DNA of 58,558 bases from Slackia equolifaciens (GTDB lineage Bacteria; Actinomycetota; Coriobacteriia; Coriobacteriales; Eggerthellaceae): positions 1 through 58,558 of the forward strand of contig NZ_QIBX01000020.1 of NCBI RefSeq assembly GCF_003725995.1, in the 5' to 3' direction. Numbering within the stretch: the stretch's first letter is position 1; each line of letters opens with the position of its first letter. Positions 17,174 through 24,480 of this stretch are shown piece after piece. The notes under the pieces are model-generated. The model was given only the letters and a program-made list of their open reading frames with translations. It made no database searches and had not been told where the DNA came from. A program made the position numbers and the translations under genes.

Positions 17174-18418
17174 ATGAGCAAAGCAAAGGCGAGTTGGGCT
17201 AAGCCGCTCATCATGGCAGGAGCGGTGATTCTCACCGTTTCATGCGCCGCATGCGCTCCCAAGGTTGTTGGGGATTCTGCGGGCGATGCGGCGGACGCTG
17301 CTGTAACGGGCGCGTTCGTTCAAACCAAAGATGCCAGCTGGGAGAAATGGCGCAGCGAATACCCGCTTGAGGTGGATTCGTTTTTTGACGGAATGGACGA
17401 AGTTGAGGCGTGGGATGGCAAGGTCCATAGCCATGCCATGCTGTATGCAAACGTCCCTGTGAGCGCGGCTGATCCGCAAACGAACGGGACTGCATGCATC
17501 GCCTGCAAATCCACGACGGGTACGAAGCTGTATGAGGAAATGGGGCTTGACTCGTTCAGCCAGCCTTGGGACGAATACGAGGACTCCATCGATTGGTGGG
17601 ATTGCGGGTTGTGCCACGTGGATGCCACTCCTGGTGGCGAGCTGCACTATAACGGCATGGCGGCAACCGCATTCGGAGGGACGCTTCTTGACTCCATCGA
17701 CCAGAAGCAGGCGGTATGCGGACAGTGTCACAACTACTATGGTGCCGTATATACGCGCGGCGGGCTTATGAAGAAGATGCAGTCGGGCGAAGTGGATTAC
17801 AACAGCGTCGACCCGTACCGCTACGGAACCGACCCCGAAAGCCTGATGAAAGCGGCGCTTGAGGATGGCTACGAAATGAACGTCGACCCGGAGACGGGCA
17901 TCGCAACATTCCAGGCGAATCATCCTGAAATTGAAATTTTCCAGGGCAGTGTGATGCAAGAGGAGGGGTTGGCCTGCATCGATTGCCATATGCCTACCAA
18001 GACGAGCGAAGACGGGCAGCCATATACATCTCACAATGCATCGTCGTCCCCTCTTGAGAACGAAGAGGCGTTGGAGTTTTGCCTCACATGCCATACCGAG
18101 CAGGGGGTTGAGAGCACCGACGAAATGAAGCAGTTCGTGAAGGATGCCCAGCAAAGCGTTGCCGACCTTGAAGCGCAGTTCACCGAGAAGCAAACGCAAC
18201 TCCATGGTTTGATCAAAGACGCCACTGCGGCTGCGGAAGAGAGCGACGCGCTTAACGAAGCTCGCGATTTGTATACGCGCGGGACGTGGTACGTGCGCTA
18301 TGCCGATGGCGGCGGCGATTTCAAGGGGCAGAAAGTTGCGCACAATCCTTACGGGGAGCGTGAGTATGTCCAGCAGGCGATTGACATGATGGACCAAGGA
18401 ATTGCGCTTCTCTCGTAG
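17174..18418 (+). CDS. NrfA-like penta-heme cytochrome c, divergent active site
   Basis: This 414-residue exported protein has a signal peptide (to about residue 27, with Cys 24 and 27 as possible lipid sites). Five heme-binding motifs follow: CIACK (108-112), CGLCH (144-148), CGQCH (182-186), CIDCH (268-272) and CLTCH (303-307). The lysine-ligated CXXCK is the hallmark of ammonia-forming nitrite reductase NrfA. It is shorter than typical NrfA. The catalytic His expected in the G-x-H motif just before heme 4 is replaced (GSV, 258-260), and the C-terminal His-rich SHG motif is missing. No NrfH quinol dehydrogenase is adjacent. It may reduce nitrite poorly, act on another acceptor, or serve only in electron transfer. 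Confidence 0.85.
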   Translation: MSKAKASWAKPLIMAGAVILTVSCAACAPKVVGDSAGDAADAAVTGAFVQTKDASWEKWRSEYPLEVDSFFDGMDEVEAWDGKVHSHAMLYANVPVSAADPQTNGTACIACKSTTGTKLYEEMGLDSFSQPWDEYEDSIDWWDCGLCHVDATPGGELHYNGMAATAFGGTLLDSIDQKQAVCGQCHNYYGAVYTRGGLMKKMQSGEVDYNSVDPYRYGTDPESLMKAALEDGYEMNVDPETGIATFQANHPEIEIFQGSVMQEEGLACIDCHMPTKTSEDGQPYTSHNASSSPLENEEALEFCLTCHTEQGVESTDEMKQFVKDAQQSVADLEAQFTEKQTQLHGLIKDATAAAEESDALNEARDLYTRGTWYVRYADGGGDFKGQKVAHNPYGEREYVQQAIDMMDQGIALLS

Positions 18419-18448
18419 AAGAATGAGCAATGAGCGTTGATAATGGAC

Positions 18449-18480
18449 GAGATGGGGATTCCCATCTCATCCATAGTGTT
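18449..18480 (+). terminator. Probable terminator after NrfA-like gene
   Basis: GAGATGGG and CCCATCTC form a perfect stem with a GATT loop (18449-18468). A T-run begins about nine bases later, weaker than a canonical terminator. Confidence 0.55.
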
Positions 18481-18572
18481 TTTCGGGCGGCATGTGTGTA
18501 AGGGCAAGACGCATCGAGCCGGCGATAGGGTTTGCCGGAGGCATTGGCGGGCATGCGCTAAGAAGGCGGTGA

Positions 18573-19298
18573 ATGGTGGAAAAGAAGCATGTTGCAGTGG
18601 TGGGCCAGCATAGCGCAAATAACTCGAAGGTTGCTTCATGCCTGAAGTCAAATGGGCTTGAAGCGGAATCTTTTGACATTGCCGTCGATCCGTCCACTCT
18701 TGTAGATTTTGACCTTGTGATTCTTGACGTGTCGCTCATGCCTGACGGAGGGAGCTCGCTTTTCCGAGAGATTCGCGCTAGGAATGACGCGGTGGCGGTA
18801 TTTTTCATCGACGAGGAGTCGAACGGACGGGGCTTTGAGTTTGCGAGCGACCTTGGCGTGGATGCCTACTTGTTGTGGCCGTTGGATTTGGACGATCTGG
18901 TGTTTCGGGCAAAAGCGATTCTTCGTTGTGTGACCTTCGTTCAGACAGGGGGAGCCAAGGCGGGCCGTTATGTGCGGATGGGCGATTTGGCATTAGACAT
19001 GCAGGGGGATGTTGTGCTTGTGGCAGGGAGGCGCGTGGAGCTTACCCCCAACGAGCTGCGCATCCTAAAGGCGCTTGCCGCCCGCTGCGGAGAAGTGCTG
19101 TCGGGAGACGAGCTCATTGCCTCCATTTGGGGCGAGGAGTACATGGGAACGTCCATCAGCATTCCGACATATATCCGCCGAATTCGGGAGAAAATCGAGT
19201 CAGACCCCTCCAACCCGCAAATACTGACCACCGTGCGCGGCCGCGGCTATTGCCTCACGGATGTGGACTTTTCGCATGAGTCGTTTGGGGCCCAATAG
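18573..19298 (+). CDS. OmpR-type regulator with degenerate receiver
   Basis: This 241-residue protein has an N-terminal receiver fold and a C-terminal OmpR winged helix (ELTPNELRILKAL...TTVRGRGYCL). The candidate phospho-acceptor D52 (LVILDVSL) is kept. The paired acidic residues at the start are absent (VVGQHSAN), and the switch lysine is replaced by Trp (W102 in LLWPLD). Such changes usually mean phosphorylation-independent control. There is no kinase gene beside it. It sits directly downstream of the NrfA-like cytochrome, behind a probable terminator, and could regulate that gene. AAGGCGG precedes the ATG. Confidence 0.85.
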   Translation: MVEKKHVAVVGQHSANNSKVASCLKSNGLEAESFDIAVDPSTLVDFDLVILDVSLMPDGGSSLFREIRARNDAVAVFFIDEESNGRGFEFASDLGVDAYLLWPLDLDDLVFRAKAILRCVTFVQTGGAKAGRYVRMGDLALDMQGDVVLVAGRRVELTPNELRILKALAARCGEVLSGDELIASIWGEEYMGTSISIPTYIRRIREKIESDPSNPQILTTVRGRGYCLTDVDFSHESFGAQ

Positions 19299-19342
19299 TG
19301 TTTTTAAAAGAATCGCCGCATAAAGAGGCTTACTAGTGGCAT

Positions 19343-19388
19343 GGCGTTGGATGCGCATTTGTGACAATGCCCGTCCAACGCCTCTTTT
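19343..19388. terminator. Terminator between convergent genes
   Basis: GGCGTTGGA (19343-19351) pairs with TCCAACGCC (19374-19382) and is followed by TCTTTTAT. AAAGAGGC on the left extends the stem, so the structure can serve both the regulator gene and the convergent isomerase gene. Confidence 0.75.
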
Positions 19389-19395
19389 ATATGCG

Positions 19396-21126
19396 TTATT
19401 TATCCGCCGTAGTCTGTTGCATCTCTATTTCGGCGAGCACGCGGTTTACCGCATCACCCAGGGCGCGCAGCGTGACGCCCGTGTTGTCAGGCAGGTGCAG
19501 GTGCATGCAGCGACGCCCGCGGTCGATAAGGATGGAGAGATCGGCTGCCGCCTGCGCCTTAGCGAGTGCACCTAGGCTTGCGGGCTCCACGTGCGACAGC
19601 GGGATATCCTTGAGCTCATCAGCGGAAATCAGCAAGAATACGCCGTTATTGGGGCCGCCCTTTTGCAGCTGGCCAGTGGAATGCAGATAACGCGGGCCAA
19701 TCTCCAGACACGAGGGAACGCCCATCTTTTCGGCGACGCCGTGGCGAATCGTCTCCAGCGCTTCGCGGCGGCCCTCGCCGTCAAACGGCAAAAAGGCGTC
19801 GATGGCAAAGTAATCTCCGGGCTTGATGGATTCTAGCAGGTTACGCAGTGCGTCCATCAGATTGTCGGCGCGCACGCACGGCGCCATGGTTGCCTCGGCC
19901 TCACCCATGTTCACACTTCCGATGAAATCCTCTTTGAAATCTGGCTCGGGCTGGCCCTCGGCGAGAATTTTGAGCGCTGCTGCCTTGGTGGAGGCCACGT
20001 CGGGCTGGTCAAACGGGCATACTTTCATCAGATAGCCGCACATGGCGGTGGCGTATTCCCACATCACAAAGTGCTCGGCCAGCTCGATTACATTCTCGAT
20101 GCGGAAGCTCATGCGCGGAATGGCGTCGTCCAGATACGCCAGGCTCATGTCGAAGTTTTTGCGCTCGTCCCACAGCGTGTTCTTGGTCTGGTAGGTTATG
20201 ACGCAGCGGTCCTTGGGGTCCTGCGTCAAAAGCAGCGTGTCAACCTCGATGTTGGGGAGGATGCCCAGGCCGTTCTTGCCCAGACTCTCGGCCACTAGCT
20301 GCTCGATCCAAAGGCCCAGAACGCGACCGCGCTTTTGGGTGAGGAAGCAGAACTTATCGCGTCCGGCGGTGTAGTTGTCGAACAGAAACGACGCGAGCGC
20401 AATGGCCGGATTGTCAACGGCGTCCTCGCTGCACACGGCTTCGGCCTCTTGTGCTCGGGCGAGGAAGCTCTCCAAGTCGATGCCTACAAGCGCAGCCGGC
20501 ACCAGGCCAAACACCGAAAGAGCGCTGAAGCGGCCGCCCACCATGGGCTCGCCGGTGAAGCAGGCGCGCCAGCCTTCTGTTTGCGCGCGTTCTTCGAGTT
20601 TGGTGCCGGGGTCGGTGATGGCTACAAGATGCGACGGGATGCGCCGCTCATCGATCTTCTCCGAGAAGTAGGCGATCACGGCGTCGAGCACGCTGCGCAT
20701 CTCAATGGTGCCACCCGACTTGCTGGAAACGAGAACGAGCGTGGTCAGCGGGTCGATGCCTGCGAGGATGGTGCGCACGCGCACGGGCGACACGCTGTCG
20801 AGCGTCTTGAAATCGAGCGCGTTCTTGTCGATTTTGTTGTACTTGGTGATGGTCATGGGGGCCTGCGTGCTGCCGCCCTGGCCAATGAGCAGAACGGTTT
20901 TGAAGCCCTCGGCAATTACCTCGCGAGCAAAGGCCTGAATCTCGGTGGGCGAAGTGGGCGGGTTGGTGGCGAGGTCGGTCCAGCCCATGAAGTCGCCGGC
21001 GCATTCGCAAGCGGCTTCGTCGAATTCGTAGAGCGAGGCATCCTTGGCGTGCAGACGACTTGCCACGTGGTCACGCACGAGCGTCTTCGCCGAAGGATAG
21101 AGCTTGTCAGTCTCGTTGACGAGCAT
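19396..21126 (-). CDS. pgi: Glucose-6-phosphate isomerase
   Basis: This 576-residue enzyme interconverts glucose 6-phosphate and fructose 6-phosphate. The paired SIS-type halves are visible, with LLIGQGGSTQAPM, VSSKSGGTIEM (phosphate-binding SxSGxT region), GGRFSALSVFGLVP, and the C-terminal RYLHSTGQLQKGGPN. This long subtype resembles the isomerase half of transaldolase/isomerase fusions but here stands alone. The ATG at 21126 follows GGGGAAA; an upstream in-frame extension to 21315 is basic and has no ribosome site. A hairpin with T-run lies 63 bases upstream of the start. Confidence 0.93.
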   Translation of the reverse strand: MLVNETDKLYPSAKTLVRDHVASRLHAKDASLYEFDEAACECAGDFMGWTDLATNPPTSPTEIQAFAREVIAEGFKTVLLIGQGGSTQAPMTITKYNKIDKNALDFKTLDSVSPVRVRTILAGIDPLTTLVLVSSKSGGTIEMRSVLDAVIAYFSEKIDERRIPSHLVAITDPGTKLEERAQTEGWRACFTGEPMVGGRFSALSVFGLVPAALVGIDLESFLARAQEAEAVCSEDAVDNPAIALASFLFDNYTAGRDKFCFLTQKRGRVLGLWIEQLVAESLGKNGLGILPNIEVDTLLLTQDPKDRCVITYQTKNTLWDERKNFDMSLAYLDDAIPRMSFRIENVIELAEHFVMWEYATAMCGYLMKVCPFDQPDVASTKAAALKILAEGQPEPDFKEDFIGSVNMGEAEATMAPCVRADNLMDALRNLLESIKPGDYFAIDAFLPFDGEGRREALETIRHGVAEKMGVPSCLEIGPRYLHSTGQLQKGGPNNGVFLLISADELKDIPLSHVEPASLGALAKAQAAADLSILIDRGRRCMHLHLPDNTGVTLRALGDAVNRVLAEIEMQQTTADK

Positions 21127-21182
21127 CGTTTCCCCTTTCCCCGGATGCATCCGCGTGCGACCGGGAACGGTTATGACATGCA

Positions 21183-21210
21183 AGAAAACGGCGCACGTAT
21201 CTGTGCGCCG
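21183..21210 (-). terminator. Hairpin with T-run between hypE and pgi
   Basis: Read on the minus strand, CGGCGCAC and GTGCGCCG form a perfect stem followed by TTTTCTTG. It lies 230 bases after the hypE stop and 63 bases before the pgi start, so it may end the hyp transcript or attenuate pgi. The rest of 21127-21439 shows no gene. Confidence 0.7.
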
Positions 21211-21439
21211 CGATATTCGTGTTTCAGTGCCCCGTATTGTATCAAAGTGCCCGTCTGATAGGGCGATTTGTGGAGAAAGCGTTGCTGGCCTTACCGTTTG
21301 GCTTGAGAAAAGCACCGCAATATTACGTGGATTTTACACGGGAGGGTGCTTCTGGAACGCCATTGTGAGCGACCTTGGCTCTCTTGCGGCACGTTGATGG
21401 GCCTGCCGCGCCTGGTGCGGTGAAGCTCATCGTGCCGAT

Positions 21440-22465
21440 CTAGCAGATGCGCGGAAGCTGTTCTCCTACGAGCATGTCCAGGATGCGTCTGCTGCCGAAT
21501 CCGGTTTCCAAAAATACCTTGGGTCCGCGCTCGGGTTTTGCCTCTTCTACCTGGCCGATGATGGCCGCATCGGAGCCGTACGTGTTGGAGCGCATAGCGG
21601 CAAGCGCCGCATCGGCCTGTTCGGCTGGCACCACGCACACCATCTTTCCCTCGTTTGCCACTTGGAACACGTCGTAGCCCAGCATCTCGCAAGCGCCGCG
21701 CACCGCGTCCTTTACGGGCACGTCATCCTCGCGAATCGCCATATCGACGCCGCTTTGCTCTGCGAGCTCGTTGAGGGTGGAAGCCAGTCCGCCGCGCGTA
21801 GGGTCGCGGAAGCATCGCGTGTCGGGGGCGGCAGCGAGCACATCGGCGATGAGCCGGTTGAGTGGCGCCGCATCGCTTTCGATGGGGGATGTGAACGAGA
21901 GGTTCTCGCGCTGGCTCATGATGGCTATGCCGTGATCGCCCAGCGTGCCGGAAACAAGAATCGCATCGCCGGGTTTGCAATATGCGCCCGAAAGGTCGCG
22001 CCCTTCGGGGATAAGGCCCACGCCGGCGGTGTTGATGTAGATACCGTCGCCGTGCCCGCGGTTGACCACTTTGGTATCGCCCGTCACGATGTGCACGCCC
22101 GCCTCGCGTGCGGTTTCCGCGATGGTGGCGCAGATGCGGCGCAGATCGTCCATCGGAAAGCCTTCCTCGAGCACCATGCCCACCGAGAGGTATTTCACGT
22201 GGGCGCCGCTCGTGGCGACATCGTTTACGGTGCCGCATACGGCAAGGCGGCCGATGTTGCCGCCTGGAAAGAAGTGCGGCGTTACCACGAAGGTGTCGGT
22301 GGAGAACGCCAGCCGTTCGCCGGGAGCGGGCGCGGGCAGCACCGCAGCGTCGTTGCCCTGGGCAAGTTCCTCGCTGCCATACGTCGCCGCAAACACCTCG
22401 TCGATAATGCGCTTCATCATGGTCCCTCCGGACCCATGTCCCAAAAGCACCGTTTCGTCGTTCAT
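21440..22465 (-). CDS. hypE: Hydrogenase maturation protein HypE
   Basis: This 341-residue enzyme dehydrates the S-carbamoyl group on its C-terminal cysteine to a thiocyanate, the CN- donor for the [NiFe]-hydrogenase iron. The AIR-synthase-like fold is seen in LGHGSGGTMM, GNDAAVLP, FSTDTFVV, GGNIGRLAVCGTVNDVA and DPTRGGLASTLNELA. The chain ends in PRIC, the essential terminal Cys. AAAGGA precedes the ATG at 22465. HypF, encoded 2 kb upstream on the same strand, supplies the carbamoyl group. Confidence 0.96.
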   Translation of the reverse strand: MNDETVLLGHGSGGTMMKRIIDEVFAATYGSEELAQGNDAAVLPAPAPGERLAFSTDTFVVTPHFFPGGNIGRLAVCGTVNDVATSGAHVKYLSVGMVLEEGFPMDDLRRICATIAETAREAGVHIVTGDTKVVNRGHGDGIYINTAGVGLIPEGRDLSGAYCKPGDAILVSGTLGDHGIAIMSQRENLSFTSPIESDAAPLNRLIADVLAAAPDTRCFRDPTRGGLASTLNELAEQSGVDMAIREDDVPVKDAVRGACEMLGYDVFQVANEGKMVCVVPAEQADAALAAMRSNTYGSDAAIIGQVEEAKPERGPKVFLETGFGSRRILDMLVGEQLPRIC

Positions 22466-22697
22466 GTGAAGATCCTTTCCTTCGTGCGCCTCTGATTGCC
22501 TCGAGCTCAGAGAGTGTCGCGCAAACAAGCTCTGCGTCTGATGAGGCGACGCTTCAAGGTGCAATTTCCCTTTCTAAAGAAGCAAGGAAGATTTACACTA
22601 TACGCAAGGCGAGTGCGGCGGTGTGTTATGATACAGCCAACGGTAGCCCGTGGTAGGAAGCGGGCAGCGCCGTTTGGTTTGAAGATAGGGCTGCAGG

Positions 22698-22820
22698 CTA
22701 GCGCTTGCGGCCCTTCTTTTTACAGGAGCCACCCTGTGCTTTGGGCAAGAGCGCAACCACCGCCGCCGCCAGCCCCAGCAAAGCTGTTACGAGCTTGACG
22801 ATTTCAGTAGCGAGCTCCAT
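22698..22820 (-). CDS. 40-residue single-span membrane peptide, toxin-like
   Basis: A short frame encodes an acidic start (MELATEIVKL), one hydrophobic helix (about residues 8-27) and a strongly basic end (CKKKGRKR). An unusually good ribosome site, AAAGGAGGTGAT, lies seven bases before the ATG, which argues strongly that it is translated. Downstream (22620-22690) the minus strand carries GCCCGCTTCC...GGGC-type pairing that could form a terminator or antisense RNA start. Size, topology and basic tail resemble type I toxins and holin-like peptides, but no family is recognised. It lies between hypD and hypE, beside the large inverted repeat. Confidence 0.65.
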   Translation of the reverse strand: MELATEIVKLVTALLGLAAAVVALLPKAQGGSCKKKGRKR

Positions 22821-22999
22821 GAGCAATCACCTCCTTTCAAAAAAGAAGGCACTGCCAGCACACGGAACTATCGTTGGCGTAACACAATTGTATCACGCAA
22901 TTCATTTGAACCGCGAGGCCAAAGGCCACGCGACAAACTCCAAACAACGCAAGCGAGTGGACGCCTAAGCCGCTTGCTTCAGGTATGGTTTTCAAAGAG

Positions 23000-23148
23000 G
23001 TCGGGGAGAGTGCCCGGGAGGGGTCTGCGGAGCACTCAGTGGCTCAAGGCTGATACAAAACGGGCCACTGGAGCGATGCGCATAGCCCTCGAAGAGGGCG
23101 GTAGCATCGCGGGTGCTCCGCAGACCCCTCCCGGGCACTCTCCCCGAC
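23000..23148. repeat. 36-bp perfect inverted repeat with nested hairpins
   Basis: Positions 23000-23035 and 23113-23148 are exact reverse complements over 36 bases. The 77-base interior folds again: CAGTGGC (23038-23044) pairs with GCCACTG, and GCGATGC pairs with GCATCGC around an inner hairpin GCCCTC-GAA-GAGGGC. The whole is a three-level branched structure, ten bases after the hypD stop and on the transcribed path toward hypE. No gene is visible in 22821-23158. Confidence 0.85.
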
Positions 23149-23158
23149 CCTGGGGATA

Positions 23159-24247
23159 TTAGTAGTACCTGAAGTAAGCGGCGCAGGATCCTTCCGAGCT
23201 CACCATGCACGGCCCCACCGGGTTTTCCGGCGTGCACACCTTGCGGAACAAAGGGCATTCATCGGGCGCCATGATGCCGCGCAGCACGTCGCCGCAGCGG
23301 CAGCCTTTGGGCTCCTTGGTGGGTTCAATCGTGGGCTCAAAGCGGCGCAGCGCATCAAACTGCGCAAACTCATCGCGAATCCGATATCCGCTGCCCTCGA
23401 TGGGGCCAAGGCCGCGCCACGTGGCGGTGCAGGTCTCAAAGACCTCATCGATGGCGGCAAGCGCAACGGGGTTGCCCTGGGGCATCACGCCGCGCGTGTA
23501 GGCGTTCTCGATCTCGGCGCGACCCTCGTGCAGCTGTCGCATAATCATCGCGATGCCCTCGAGCACATCGAGCGGTTCGAAGCCCGTAATCACGCCAGGG
23601 ATGCCGTATTTCTCGGCCAAAAAGCGCCAAGGCTCCATACCTATGATGGTGCTTACGTGGCCGGGCAGAATGAGGGCATCCACCTTCAGGTTGGGGTCGC
23701 GCATGAGCACGTCCATGGCATTGGGCATGTTCTTGTGCGCCGCGAACACGCTGAAGTTTTCAAGCCCCATGGCCTTTGCGCGCTTGATGGCGATGGCAAT
23801 GAGCGGCGTGGTGGTCTCAAAGCCCACACCCACGAACACCACCTGGCGCTCCGGGTTTTCTTTGGCGATGTTGAGCGCGTCGAGGGGCGAATATACGATG
23901 CGCACGTCGCGCCCTGCCGCCTGCTCTTTCAAAAGGGAGGAAGTGGATCCCGGCACACGGGTCATATCTCCAAACGTGGTCAGAATCACTTCCGGCACAC
24001 GTGCGAGAGCGATCACCGCGTCGATGTCGTGGTTGCTGGTCACGCATACGGGGCAGCCCGGGCCGCTCGCCAAGCGGCAGCCTTCGGGCATCAGGCTGCG
24101 GATGCCGTTGCGTGCGATGGCAACGGTATGGGTTCCGCACACTTCCATGAGCGTGGCATGCTCGGGCGCAAGCGCCTGGATGCTGTCGATGAGCCCGCGC
24201 GCAAGCTTGGGGTCTTTGAAATCGTTAGGTCCAACCATGGCTATCAC
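23159..24247 (-). CDS. hypD: Hydrogenase maturation protein HypD
   Basis: This 362-residue iron-sulfur protein works with HypC to assemble Fe(CN)2CO for [NiFe]-hydrogenases. Typical segments are LMEVCGTHTVAIARNGIRSLMP, GPGCPVCVTS, FVGVGFETTTP and the Cys-rich C-terminal part (CRCGDVLRGI...CPLFRKVCTPENPVGPCMVSSEGSCAAYFRYY) that holds the [4Fe-4S] cluster. The first possible start, GTG at 24247, overlaps the hypC stop (GTGA), suggesting translational coupling; ATG at 24238 is an alternative. Neither has a strong ribosome site. Confidence 0.95.
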   Translation of the reverse strand: MIAMVGPNDFKDPKLARGLIDSIQALAPEHATLMEVCGTHTVAIARNGIRSLMPEGCRLASGPGCPVCVTSNHDIDAVIALARVPEVILTTFGDMTRVPGSTSSLLKEQAAGRDVRIVYSPLDALNIAKENPERQVVFVGVGFETTTPLIAIAIKRAKAMGLENFSVFAAHKNMPNAMDVLMRDPNLKVDALILPGHVSTIIGMEPWRFLAEKYGIPGVITGFEPLDVLEGIAMIMRQLHEGRAEIENAYTRGVMPQGNPVALAAIDEVFETCTATWRGLGPIEGSGYRIRDEFAQFDALRRFEPTIEPTKEPKGCRCGDVLRGIMAPDECPLFRKVCTPENPVGPCMVSSEGSCAAYFRYY

Positions 24248-24480
24248 GCGGTTTTCAGGTCGGCGAGTTCGGGGAATTCCCGAATGAGGTCCAAGGTCTG
24301 CTGGGCCTCCTCTTCGCTCACGATTTCGATGGAGAAGCCGGCGTGCACCAGCACGAAATCGCCCACGTCTGCCGCAGGAGTGAGGTCGGTTGCGATGGTG
24401 CGCTTGACGCCGAGGATGTCAACCTCGGCCAGGCCATCGGGCTTTTTCTCGGTGATTTGTGCGGGAATTGCTAGGCACAT
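24244..24480 (-). CDS. hypC: Hydrogenase maturation chaperone HypC
   Basis: This 78-residue member of the HypC/HybG family begins MCLAIPAQI. The N-terminal Met-Cys is the hallmark; Cys2 binds the iron centre and the hydrogenase large-subunit precursor. The rest forms the small beta-barrel (VDILGVKRTIATDLTPAADVGDFVLVHAGFSIEIV). The start overlaps the hypF end by ten bases and the stop overlaps the hypD start, so hypFCD are translationally coupled. Confidence 0.96.
   Translation of the reverse strand: MCLAIPAQITEKKPDGLAEVDILGVKRTIATDLTPAADVGDFVLVHAGFSIEIVSEEEAQQTLDLIREFPELADLKTA

Noticed and set aside
23000-23148. Retron non-coding RNA
   Set aside because: Long inverted arms recall retrons, but there is no reverse transcriptase gene anywhere in the window.
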